Of a stretch of DNA of 37,833 nucleotides, positions 1 to 7,797 are shown in pieces. Position numbers and translations under genes: made by a program. Within the stretch, counting starts at the first letter, position 1. Each line of letters opens with the position of its first letter. A model generated the notes under the pieces. The model searched no databases. It was given only the letters and a program-made list of their open reading frames with translations, and was not told the DNA's origin. The stretch comes from Loki-b32 sp964493385 (lineage in GTDB: Archaea > Asgardarchaeota > Lokiarchaeia > Sigyniarchaeales > SOKP01), in the NCBI GenBank assembly GCA_964493385.1, contig CAZBNW010000012.1:1-37833 (forward strand). Reading direction: 5' to 3'.

Positions 1-67
1 AAATTCGTTTTAAGTCTTTATCAGTTTGCGCTGTTTTAAGTTCCTCTTGTTCTTCCGCAGAAATCAT
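1..67 (-). CDS. 5' end of a gene cut by the window edge
   Basis: An open frame starts at ATG (65-67, minus strand) and runs off the left edge without a stop, giving 22 codons that begin MISAEEQEELKTAQTDKDLK. The piece is charged and likely helical, but too short to identify. The upstream AT-rich stretch shows no strong Shine-Dalgarno sequence. It could also be a chance open frame. Confidence 0.4.
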   Translation of the reverse strand, partial: MISAEEQEELKTAQTDKDLKRI

Positions 68-272
68 ATTTATCAGTAGGAAATTTTCGAGAATTTTTCT
101 TTGTATTAAATAAAAGAATTTATTTTCTCCTAAAACATTTTCTTTTAAGAGATTATTATTTCCTATTTTTTAATTTTTCTAAAAATGTAAAAATTTTTAT
201 AACGATTTATAATATCTATTTCTACCAATCTATTGTGTAATATCTAAAATTAAAATAGAGGTGAATTACCAA

Positions 273-572
273 ATGGTTTATGTTATGAGTAAAGTTAAAT
301 ACCCTTTTCATATCGCAGATGACATATTAAAGTTTTATCTTTCTGGAAAAGCACCAAAATATCCTGATTTTGTAAAGAGAACACACCAATGGGTAATATC
401 AGATTATAAAGCTAAGATTTATAATATATATGAAATTCCTGAGGATAAATTATATGAAGGTATGAAAGGAATAGCTAAACGTCTTAATGCTTTTACTAAA
501 TTTGAAGGATATGTATACAAAGTAATGACTTTAATGGAAGGATCTGAAGCAATAAAGTTGTATCAGGAATAA
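273..572 (+). CDS. Small protein of unknown function, paralogue A
   Basis: I do not recognise the family. About 99 residues, soluble, alpha/beta in character. The open frame reaches back to a GTG at 261, but that GTG lies inside a Shine-Dalgarno sequence (GAGGTGA, 258-264) placed nine bases before the ATG at 273, so 273 is the likelier start. It is clearly paralogous to the protein at 794-1096: both have YPDFVK near residue 35, a tryptophan soon after, a YE(I/F)P(E/D)DK motif, KR, and EGY near residue 80. The same Shine-Dalgarno layout is found in both. The pattern is reminiscent of small ferredoxin-like-fold dimers, which is only a guess. Confidence 0.8.
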   Translation: MVYVMSKVKYPFHIADDILKFYLSGKAPKYPDFVKRTHQWVISDYKAKIYNIYEIPEDKLYEGMKGIAKRLNAFTKFEGYVYKVMTLMEGSEAIKLYQE

Positions 573-591
573 AATTTTAAATAATTTTTTT

Positions 592-639
592 TTATATTTC
601 TAATGTTTGAAGACGTGCGTATCCTTTTTTGATAAAATC
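592..639 (-). pseudogene. Remnant of an FMN split-barrel gene C-terminus
   Basis: Read on the minus strand, this stretch encodes DFIKKGYARLQTLEI and then a stop. The intact gene at 1121-1567 ends DFIKDGYSRLQVLEL and stop. Directly upstream in the remnant the frame hits a stop, and the sequence up to about 660 keeps only loose similarity with an apparent small deletion. Position and strand relative to the small gene at 273-572 match those of the intact gene relative to the small gene at 794-1096. It therefore looks like the decayed half of a tandem two-gene duplication. Confidence 0.75.
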
Positions 640-793
640 TTAACAATTTTATTATACGTTTTCTTAATTAAGCTTTTAATAAAAAACAGTAATGTTATTA
701 GGTGTCGTTTACAGATAAAGCTTTTAAGTTATAGAAATAATTTTTGCATACAAAAAAATCTGATTTAAAACTAAAAATTGAGGTAGAAATCAA

Positions 794-1096
794 ATGGGTC
801 ATATGTTAGTTACAGGTTGGTATCCACCAAATAAGAGTCAAGAATTACTGAAAGTGTATATGTCAAAAGATAAACCAGCATACCCCGATTTCGTAAAAAA
901 AATTTATCACTGGACAGTAGTGTCTTCAGATGGGCACTATAAAACATATGCTGTATATGAGTTTCCAGATGATAAAATAAAGGAAACTCTAAAAGCAATT
1001 GGTAAAAGATATACTTTATATGCCACAGTGGAAGGTTACAGATATTACCCTGAGTTATTATTAGATGCTGAAGAAATGATCAAACTGTTTCTTTAA
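794..1096 (+). CDS. Small protein of unknown function, paralogue B
   Basis: 100 residues, paralogous to the protein at 273-572 (shared YPDFVK, YEFPDDK, KRY and VEGY segments), function unknown. The start ATG has GAGGT eight bases upstream (781-785), as in the paralogue. It is convergent with the FMN-binding gene that follows, with 24 bases between the two stops. Conservation of the W and Y/E residues in both copies suggests a ligand-binding or dimer-forming small fold, but nothing in the sequence names a substrate. Confidence 0.8.
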   Translation: MGHMLVTGWYPPNKSQELLKVYMSKDKPAYPDFVKKIYHWTVVSSDGHYKTYAVYEFPDDKIKETLKAIGKRYTLYATVEGYRYYPELLLDAEEMIKLFL

Positions 1097-1120
1097 TTTT
1101 ACTAACTATAACTTTTTTTT

Positions 1121-1567
1121 TTATAATTCTAAAACCTGAAGTCTTGAATACCCATCTTTTATAAAGTCATAGTCAAGCAATTCAATTTTTTCAGGTATAA
1201 TTTTTAACATTAGTTTTCTTCTTCCTCGTACAATTTTTTGAGCTTTCTTAAATTCTTCATCTCCTTCTTTTAAAAATATCAATCTTTCTTTAGACGAAGC
1301 AGTTATTTGCATTCCTTGAATTTTTCCCTCAGACATTGGTGTATATATACCAATACTAATATTTGGATTTTCTTCCATATTTCTAATTTTTCTTCCTGGA
1401 GCTGGGCCTATATAAATATTAAAGTTATCTTTCTCTGTATAAAAATCCATTGGGGTTGGACGAGGTATATTATTACTGCAGGTACAGAGAACTAACTCCT
1501 TCCTTTTATCTAAAAAGGTGCGAAATTCTTTTTTAAGTTCTTCCCCAGGCATTTTTTGTTTACTCAT
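1121..1567 (-). CDS. Pyridoxamine 5'-phosphate oxidase-like FMN split-barrel protein
   Basis: 148 residues from the ATG at 1567; the frame extends to a GTG at 1579, but that GTG is part of a GTGAT Shine-Dalgarno-like sequence. The segment LVLCTCSNNIPRPTPMDF followed by a strand and a GRKIRNMEENPNISIGIY stretch is typical of the split-barrel flavin-binding fold of the pyridoxamine phosphate oxidase-like superfamily. Such proteins usually bind FMN, F420 or heme as homodimers. Substrate unknown. A decayed second copy of its 3' end lies at 592-639. Confidence 0.8.
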   Translation of the reverse strand: MSKQKMPGEELKKEFRTFLDKRKELVLCTCSNNIPRPTPMDFYTEKDNFNIYIGPAPGRKIRNMEENPNISIGIYTPMSEGKIQGMQITASSKERLIFLKEGDEEFKKAQKIVRGRRKLMLKIIPEKIELLDYDFIKDGYSRLQVLEL

Positions 1568-1662
1568 TTTCGAAATCACTCATTTATTTAAGTTTGATAT
1601 TAATTGAAAATGAATAAAAGAAGATAAATCTTTAAAGAATAGTAGAAAGTTACCTGATTTTT

Positions 1663-2814
1663 TTAAAACCCCACTACATTTGTTTGTGAAAAATCAATAT
1701 CCGAATCTACGGCAGCTCGTACATATGGGGATACAGGTCCATTTGCTAGAACCATTATTTTTATTTTCGATCCCATGTCAGGTTTGTTTTGAACTCCAAA
1801 TTTTAATTGAGCTTCTTCAGGGATCTCATTTGAAATGGTTGAAATTACTTTATCTACTTTAGATAATGTTAAAGTATGATCACCCGTAACGGATACTAAG
1901 CATCTATTTACTTGACTTGGATCTGGCTTCAAAAGAGGATTATTTAAAGCTAATTTTGCTTTTTCAATTAATTCTGATTCGTCTCCTAAGGATTCTGCGA
2001 TACCAACTAATCCAGAAGGGTATTTTCCAGTAGGATTTTCTAGTAAAGTCTTTTTCACATCTGCAAAATCTATATTGACTAAACCACAATTATTAATTAG
2101 ATTTACGACTTCACCAATATTTCTTATTAGTATTTCATCCATAATTTTAAATCCTGTTATCATAGGAATCTTTCCAACAATTCCTAACAAATTATCATTT
2201 GGAATTGGAATTAGAAAATCAGAATATTTAGCAAGATTTTTTAAACCGAGTTGGGCTCTTGCTGATCGTTGTTTACCTTCAGAATTAAATGGAAGTGAAC
2301 AAAAAGTAACAACAATAGCATCATTTTTTTTTGCTTCCTCAGCAATAATAGGAGCCGCTCCTGTGCCTGTACCACCACCTAACCCACATGTTAAAAAGAT
2401 AATATCTGCATTTAAAGTTTGATTTAACCTTGCACGGTCTTCTACTGCAGCTTCGGCACCTATATTAGGATCATTTCCAGAACCTAATCCATTACATCGA
2501 TCTTTTCCAATTAATATTTTATGTTTTGAATTTGAGTAATATAAGTCATGTGCATCAGTATTAATATTTATAGTTTCAGCATGACTTATACCCATATCTT
2601 CTAATCGAGAAACGGTATTATTTCCTGCTCCACCAACACCAACCACGAATGTTTTAATTTTTAGTACTTTCAATAAATCTGCTAAAAATTTATCATCATC
2701 GCAATTGGGTTTTGAATTAGGATTTTGGTTATTTTGTGCTATTTCATTAAACCTTTCTCTGACGGAGGATCGTTTTTTAGCCAACTCGACTAAATCAAAA
2801 ATATCATCACTCAT
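1663..2814 (-). CDS. ftsZ: Cell division GTPase FtsZ
   Basis: 383 residues. FtsZ is a tubulin-fold GTPase that polymerises at mid-cell and recruits the division machinery. Visible motifs: GGAGNN (61-66) for the first nucleotide loop, the tubulin signature GGGTGTG (146-152), and the catalytic T7 loop NIDFADV (247-253) that completes the neighbour's active site. An N-terminal helical extension of about 50 residues precedes the GTPase core. The C-terminus ends soon after the second domain (DIDFSQTNVVGF) without an obvious conserved tail peptide. It stands alone here, with no division gene beside it. Confidence 0.95.
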   Translation of the reverse strand: MSDDIFDLVELAKKRSSVRERFNEIAQNNQNPNSKPNCDDDKFLADLLKVLKIKTFVVGVGGAGNNTVSRLEDMGISHAETININTDAHDLYYSNSKHKILIGKDRCNGLGSGNDPNIGAEAAVEDRARLNQTLNADIIFLTCGLGGGTGTGAAPIIAEEAKKNDAIVVTFCSLPFNSEGKQRSARAQLGLKNLAKYSDFLIPIPNDNLLGIVGKIPMITGFKIMDEILIRNIGEVVNLINNCGLVNIDFADVKKTLLENPTGKYPSGLVGIAESLGDESELIEKAKLALNNPLLKPDPSQVNRCLVSVTGDHTLTLSKVDKVISTISNEIPEEAQLKFGVQNKPDMGSKIKIMVLANGPVSPYVRAAVDSDIDFSQTNVVGF

Positions 2815-3005
2815 GAAATTTCATCAATAAAAATGAGGTTTTTATAATACGAGAACGATATCAGAATAATATATGAAAGTAATATGAAGATAACATCGGA
2901 TAAGAGTATAGAAAACGTATAGACATGATGATTTTCTTCCTGAAACTATCGAAAAATTAAGAAGCTGATCTTGAAATTTATGAAAGATCTAAGTTTTTCT
3001 GTAAA
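2815..3005. other. Intergenic region upstream of ftsZ
   Basis: About 190 AT-rich bases hold the promoter side of the minus-strand ftsZ gene. Only very short open frames (11-13 codons) are seen, none with a credible ribosome binding site. Together with the possible small gene at 3006-3182 this makes up the nearly 400-base gap between ftsZ and the glycosyltransferase gene. Confidence 0.5.
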
Positions 3006-3182
3006 ATGAGTTTTTTTATAAATTTTTGGATTTTACTTATTATAGGATTAATTCTATCTACAAGAATAATCTTGTTTATAAAAATGGGGGGTACAAAAAC
3101 ACTTATCATACTTAGTAACAAATACATGGATAATGTAATTAGTTTTATTCAAAAAGTACATTCATTTACAGAAGCAGCTTAA
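3006..3182 (+). CDS. Possible 58-residue single-pass membrane protein
   Basis: An uninterrupted frame starts at ATG 3006 and ends at TAA 3180-3182. Residues 3-25 are strongly hydrophobic (FFINFWILLIIGLILS then RIILF), followed by a polar tail of about 30 residues. An internal ATG at 3084 would give a 32-residue soluble version. There is no clear Shine-Dalgarno sequence, so coding is uncertain. It runs opposite to both neighbours in a gap of about 400 bases. Confidence 0.3.
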   Translation: MSFFINFWILLIIGLILSTRIILFIKMGGTKTLIILSNKYMDNVISFIQKVHSFTEAA

Positions 3183-3210
3183 TTATTTTTAAAATTTTTT
3201 TTTTATTTTT

Positions 3211-4809
3211 TTAGAAATATCTCTGAATAACTCTTGCTGGTAAATCATCTTCAAAATCTTGAAGATTATTTCTCAAATTTGATTCTTCAGAGGCGTTTAC
3301 AGCATAAAATGAAACTATATGGGAATAACACGCAAGATTTTCTACGATTTCCCATTCTGCCACTTTTTTCCAACTGCTAGGTATAATTGCAGCAATCCAT
3401 CTTTCATAAAAAATTGCTATTTGTACATTCAAATCATTACACACTTTTTCAAAAGAATCAGCTGTTCGGTTCCCTTCAATAATTAGATCAGTAATTTCTT
3501 TAGTTGATAATCCTAATAAATCGACAATGACCGCATCGGTATAATAACTTATCGTACCAATATCAGTTGCGGCAACAGCGTCATCATTATAATATTGTTT
3601 GATGAATCTCGCCATTTGATATTGTTGTTCGTAAATATTAGTAGTAGCGATTGGAACACGAATATATGCAAAGATACCTCGTCCTGTTAAGACGAGAAGT
3701 CCTATAATTGTTAAAATTCCAAACGCTTTGTTATATTTAATTCTTGGAATTTTCCAATTTGCTATAGGAATATAATCTTTAAAATAAATGACTGTACAAT
3801 AAAATCCAATCAGTACTAAATATGATTCATATCTAAAGAAATGATGTACTCTTGAAAAAAGGAATTGAGCCAAACTTATAAGGATAAATATTATAGCCAT
3901 AATGGTTTTCTTATTCCATTTGAATTTTCTATCTGAAAATTCTAATTTTAGAAATAAACAAAAGATAATGAAAAATATCATAACATGAGGACAAGCTCCA
4001 AACTGAAGGAAAAAGTAGAATAGTGTGATTCCAATTTGAGAAACATCGTAGGAGACCCCCGTCTTAATCATAATCGAGGTTGGTAAGAAGTAGTCTCCCT
4101 GAGACAAGCTATACAAACCAAAGATTATAATAAATAGGAAACCTATTGCGCCAAGTAAAAATGCATAAATTATTTTCTTCCTTAGAAAAAATAAAAGACA
4201 CACTACACCTACAAGAAATAATCCTTCATATCGAATTCCAATAACTAATGGGGATAAAATTAATAATATTAACTTATCTTTAGTGAAGAATTTTTGTACT
4301 TTAAATTTCTCATCGGAAAGAACTTTTATAGAATAATAGAAAAATATTATGTCAACGATCATTTGAATGATATGGTCCATCCCAGTAAATACTAATGCGG
4401 TAAGTGGTATAAAAACAATCATAACGAATATTATTAAACATAGGTCTTTTTCCGATAAATAATCGAATTTTAAAAACAAAATATACATCACAACTACCAA
4501 TGTAGTAGCGGAAATGATGCCAATCCAAAAAGAGACGAAAACATTTGGACCCGTAATAAAGAATATTCCTGTTAATATTAGAGTGTATAAAATTGATGAA
4601 GATACTGAAGCAAAATCATTTGGATTCACACCCCAATTTCCATATTTCACAATATTCTCCGCGATTGCCATATGAATGTATGAATCATCTACAACGTATG
4701 TAAAAATCCCTCCTGATCTAAATAAAGAAATGAGAAAAGAAATAAGAATGAATATCCATAAAAATATAATATTAATTAGTAAAACTCTGTGCTTTTTAAG
4801 AAATTCCAA
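3211..4809 (-). CDS. GT-C-type membrane glycosyltransferase
   Basis: 532 residues with about ten hydrophobic spans followed by a soluble C-terminal region of about 150 residues. An acidic pair, VVDDSYIH (D41-D42), lies in the first extracytoplasmic loop. That loop also carries IAENIVKYG and a serine-rich turn, as in GT-C enzymes (PMT, ArnT and AftB-like families), which transfer a sugar from a polyprenyl-phosphate carrier to an acceptor outside the membrane. RYEG and a P-S-x(3)-K segment further support this family. Donor and acceptor are unknown; glycosylation of surface protein or lipid is inferred. Confidence 0.75.
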   Translation of the reverse strand: MEFLKKHRVLLINIIFLWIFILISFLISLFRSGGIFTYVVDDSYIHMAIAENIVKYGNWGVNPNDFASVSSSILYTLILTGIFFITGPNVFVSFWIGIISATTLVVVMYILFLKFDYLSEKDLCLIIFVMIVFIPLTALVFTGMDHIIQMIVDIIFFYYSIKVLSDEKFKVQKFFTKDKLILLILSPLVIGIRYEGLFLVGVVCLLFFLRKKIIYAFLLGAIGFLFIIIFGLYSLSQGDYFLPTSIMIKTGVSYDVSQIGITLFYFFLQFGACPHVMIFFIIFCLFLKLEFSDRKFKWNKKTIMAIIFILISLAQFLFSRVHHFFRYESYLVLIGFYCTVIYFKDYIPIANWKIPRIKYNKAFGILTIIGLLVLTGRGIFAYIRVPIATTNIYEQQYQMARFIKQYYNDDAVAATDIGTISYYTDAVIVDLLGLSTKEITDLIIEGNRTADSFEKVCNDLNVQIAIFYERWIAAIIPSSWKKVAEWEIVENLACYSHIVSFYAVNASEESNLRNNLQDFEDDLPARVIQRYF

Positions 4810-5051
4810 AATATTAGAAAATAAATTCGTTTTTATCCATCGAATTTTTGTATTTGATAATATAAAAATTTATTATTAGTATTTAAATCTATACACAATG
4901 TTTCACGCTATTCCGATATTATGAAGATAATACGACAAAAAGATCTACTTGCTTATCTTTAGATTTGTTTTCGAAATACTAAAGGCTTTAATTTTCTGTT
5001 TAAATCTTTTTTTTCGTTTGAAAAAGAAGACAAACCATTGTAGAGAATAAA

Positions 5052-5059
5052 TTTATAAG
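5052..5059 (+). promoter_or_regulatory. Candidate TATA box for the zinc-ribbon gene
   Basis: TTTATAAG lies about 40 bases before the ATG at 5099, which would place transcription start near 5080. A G-rich GGGGGT (5086-5091) seven bases before the ATG is a possible ribosome binding site. Found by eye only. Confidence 0.35.
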
Positions 5060-5098
5060 ACTAAATTTTCTTGTGTATCATACTCGGGGGTATAAAAA

Positions 5099-5338
5099 AT
5101 GGAAATTGATAATACTAAAAATAGCAGCGATAAAGCCGTCGTTGATTCAGGAGACAGCGATTTAATTCAAGTAAGAGCAATAATTAGCTGTCCAAATTGT
5201 GGGTACAAGAAAAAATTCAAAAATCAATTTCCTCGAAAAGACCTTGAATTGCTTACGGTTGCAGTAAAAGTTTTTGATTGGATGACATGTAATACTTGTG
5301 GAGATCTATTGAAATTGGATTTGGAATTTCAAGTTTAG
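5099..5338 (+). CDS. Small zinc-ribbon protein
   Basis: 79 residues. A polar, probably disordered N-terminus of about 28 residues precedes a zinc-binding unit with CPNCG near residue 31 and CNTCG near residue 65, separated by a basic stretch and a predicted helix. Four cysteines in two CxxC knuckles would bind one zinc. The role could be nucleic-acid or protein binding. Convergent with the endonuclease Q gene, 23 bases between stops. Confidence 0.75.
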   Translation: MEIDNTKNSSDKAVVDSGDSDLIQVRAIISCPNCGYKKKFKNQFPRKDLELLTVAVKVFDWMTCNTCGDLLKLDLEFQV

Positions 5339-5361
5339 AGCATGTACTTCAATATTTTAAA

Positions 5362-6672
5362 TTAGATATCAAGACTTATTTGACCGTATGTACCTCCTCC
5401 TCCAGGGGTATAATCAATCTCATCATTCCTAATAGCTTTTATAATTACTGCTATGGTTTTATTAAAATTCTCAATTTTACTAATTGGGATATCGATTAAT
5501 ATCTCATATTCAGTTCCAAGTTCTTGAATTATTTTATTATAGTCATTTATCACTGTTTTACTTGTTGAACTTTTAATACCTTTTACTGAACGTATAATAT
5601 CGATCAAAGGGACGGCATTAACATATGGAGGTCTATGATCTGGATGTTTAGGTTCTTTGTATGTAGAAATTTTTTCAATTCTTTCACTCACTCCTAATTT
5701 GACTTTAAAATTTTTATTTAACTGCTCTTTACATGCTGGACAATTCATTTTATTTTTAGAAACTTGTTCTAAATAATCTAATCTCGAAGAAATAAGATCA
5801 TTAGCATAATATATAACAAAATTATCAGTTATTGAATATTGATTAAAGATTGTATTTACTTGCTTTTTCATTTTCTTAAACAAAATCCTTCTCCTACATT
5901 TATTGCAAAACATTACATAATATTTCCCAAGTCTAGGATTTAAACCCACATTTAATGTTATTTTTCTTCCATTTTTCCTCTGTATTGCTTGCAAGATTTC
6001 ATTAAAAGAGGGATTATCAATATCGAATCTATTAAATTCTCTTCCTAAAGAACGTGGGTCCTGTGAATGAGCATCACTATTGCTTAGAAAAGTTATATTT
6101 TTTAAAGATTCCATTCTGTCTGCGAGATCAGTATTAGCAGAGAGTCCTAATTCTATGAATTTTATTTTCTTAGCTGCATCAGAATAACATTCTTCAAGTG
6201 TTTCAAATTTATTTTGTCGAAAAATAGCTTTAAAAGGTGTGAAAACATGTGCTGGCCCTATTAAAGCACCCTCATCCGAAACAATATCAGCCAATTCTGC
6301 TGGAGATAAATTTACTCTAGGGCGCCCTCCCCATTCATCTAAAAGATTTTTTGAGTAAGGTTCTAATTTTTTTTGAAGAGTTCTTACCATATCAAAATTC
6401 TCAAAAAATACAACTTCATGTACACTTTCTTGGTCCTCAATTTCAGTTTGAAGAATAAAATAAATATCCTTATAACAATAAGCGCCATCTTGTTTTTTTT
6501 CTAAGTTATTCTCTAAGTAACTCAGCCATGCTGGTTGTAATATGTCCCCAGTACCTAAAATGTTTAAACCCTTTTTTTTACAAGTATCGATCATCTTATC
6601 AAGATTCAATGATTTCGATACTCCTATTGAATGTGGAGAATGTATATGTAAATCTGCGTTGTAAATATCCAT
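5362..6672 (-). CDS. Endonuclease Q (PHP-domain DNA repair nuclease)
   Basis: 436 residues. Family members cut DNA on the 5' side of deaminated bases (uracil, hypoxanthine, xanthine) and abasic sites. The N-terminal PHP metal site is visible: DLHIH (D7, H9, H11), TGD (D43), AHVF (H142) and NSDAH (D200, H202). A four-cysteine zinc unit follows (C256, C259, C311, C314), then the conserved VxERIE and RPPYVNAVPLIDII segments. The two cysteine pairs are about 50 residues apart, longer than I recall for the Thermococcales enzymes, so an insertion is likely. It is last in a minus-strand set with the coiled-coil and nucleotidyltransferase genes. Confidence 0.85.
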   Translation of the reverse strand: MDIYNADLHIHSPHSIGVSKSLNLDKMIDTCKKKGLNILGTGDILQPAWLSYLENNLEKKQDGAYCYKDIYFILQTEIEDQESVHEVVFFENFDMVRTLQKKLEPYSKNLLDEWGGRPRVNLSPAELADIVSDEGALIGPAHVFTPFKAIFRQNKFETLEECYSDAAKKIKFIELGLSANTDLADRMESLKNITFLSNSDAHSQDPRSLGREFNRFDIDNPSFNEILQAIQRKNGRKITLNVGLNPRLGKYYVMFCNKCRRRILFKKMKKQVNTIFNQYSITDNFVIYYANDLISSRLDYLEQVSKNKMNCPACKEQLNKNFKVKLGVSERIEKISTYKEPKHPDHRPPYVNAVPLIDIIRSVKGIKSSTSKTVINDYNKIIQELGTEYEILIDIPISKIENFNKTIAVIIKAIRNDEIDYTPGGGGTYGQISLDI

Positions 6673-6739
6673 TTCTTTTAATAAAATTAATTTTATAAAT
6701 ATTTTAATTTCAATTAAATTAAGAGTCTTTTATTTAACA

Positions 6740-7786
6740 TTAAATAATGATCATTTTATCATGAATAGGGTCACTTAATAAAATCCTAAAGTATTCTTTT
6801 TCATTCTTGAAATTTACTTTTTCTAACTTTCCCTCAACTAATACTGTTTCATTCTCTCTGACATGTTCACAAAAACGACCTCTGAATGAATTTATTTCAC
6901 GTAATTCTTTTATATTGATAGAATTTGGTGTAATACTATTTTCGAGAATTTTAAGAGGATTTATTTTGTATGAACTAGGTGTAAAAATTGAATCTTTTGA
7001 ATCTAGAATTACCGCTTTGAGTTTAATTCTCCCAAAATTCTTGTATTGATAATCATAAAAATTCCCTTCCCAATCTTTTGGACTTTTAATATATCTAATA
7101 AAGAAATCATGATCAATAAATTTCCCTTGATGTTGCTTCCTTTTTTCACTTTTCATGAAGTCTTCAAATGAAATATTGGAACCGCCAACTCTCCAATCAT
7201 AATGATCCCTATATTCATCCATATTATACTTCCGACAAATTTTTGATTTTTTAAATATTTCTGCTATTTTCTCTTGGAATTTCAAACTGGTTTCTGTACC
7301 ATATATTATTATATCAATATCAGACTTTTCAGTATCCAATCCAACCATCGTTGATCCAGTAATCCCTATGGAACTCTCAGAAAGATTTCCTTCATTAATT
7401 AATAATTTACATAAATCTTTTGAGAGTTTTTCGCTCTTTGTTAACTCATTTTTTTCTAATAATTTATTGAAGAAATCCCTTGGAGTATAAATTTTTTTAA
7501 TTTCTTTTTTTTTAACTCCTTGAACCTCCAAATCGAGTTCTTTAGAATAGAAAAGATATTTAGGATACTTATCTCTCAAAAGGGCATATCGTTCGTTTAA
7601 TTTGTAAACTTTCTTAAAATTGATACCATTTTTTATACGTTCTCCATCTGAATGCTGAAAAAATCGTAAAAAACATATAAAATAATCATTTGGATGGAGA
7701 AGCCCTTTTACATCAAAAAATAAATTATTAGTTTTTGTTTCGATATAATCTCCTTCAATACCTTCAATAATTTTCATGAATTTCAT
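6740..7786 (-). CDS. Pol-beta superfamily nucleotidyltransferase
   Basis: 348 residues. The catalytic signature is GITGSTMVGL (141-150) followed by SDIDI (S155, D156, D158), the G-S-x(n)-D-x-D pattern of the polymerase-beta superfamily. The N-terminal 100 residues (HPNDYFICFLRF, KVYKLNERYALL, IYTPRDFF) resemble a domain found with archaeal predicted nucleotidyltransferases. The C-terminal 40 residues look like a small beta-barrel. Substrate unknown: the architecture would fit RNA or protein nucleotidylation. The gene lies 11 bases after the coiled-coil gene, so co-transcription is likely. Confidence 0.75.
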   Translation of the reverse strand: MKFMKIIEGIEGDYIETKTNNLFFDVKGLLHPNDYFICFLRFFQHSDGERIKNGINFKKVYKLNERYALLRDKYPKYLFYSKELDLEVQGVKKKEIKKIYTPRDFFNKLLEKNELTKSEKLSKDLCKLLINEGNLSESSIGITGSTMVGLDTEKSDIDIIIYGTETSLKFQEKIAEIFKKSKICRKYNMDEYRDHYDWRVGGSNISFEDFMKSEKRKQHQGKFIDHDFFIRYIKSPKDWEGNFYDYQYKNFGRIKLKAVILDSKDSIFTPSSYKINPLKILENSITPNSINIKELREINSFRGRFCEHVRENETVLVEGKLEKVNFKNEKEYFRILLSDPIHDKMIII

Positions 7787-7797
7787 ATTACTATTAA

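Noticed and set aside
2075..2422. 115-codon plus-strand frame within ftsZ
   Set aside because: Antisense to the FtsZ GTPase core including the tubulin signature; composition is that of a shadow frame.
4676..4879. 67-codon plus-strand frame over the glycosyltransferase start
   Set aside because: Mostly antisense to the N-terminal membrane segment of a clear gene; no ribosome binding site or motif.
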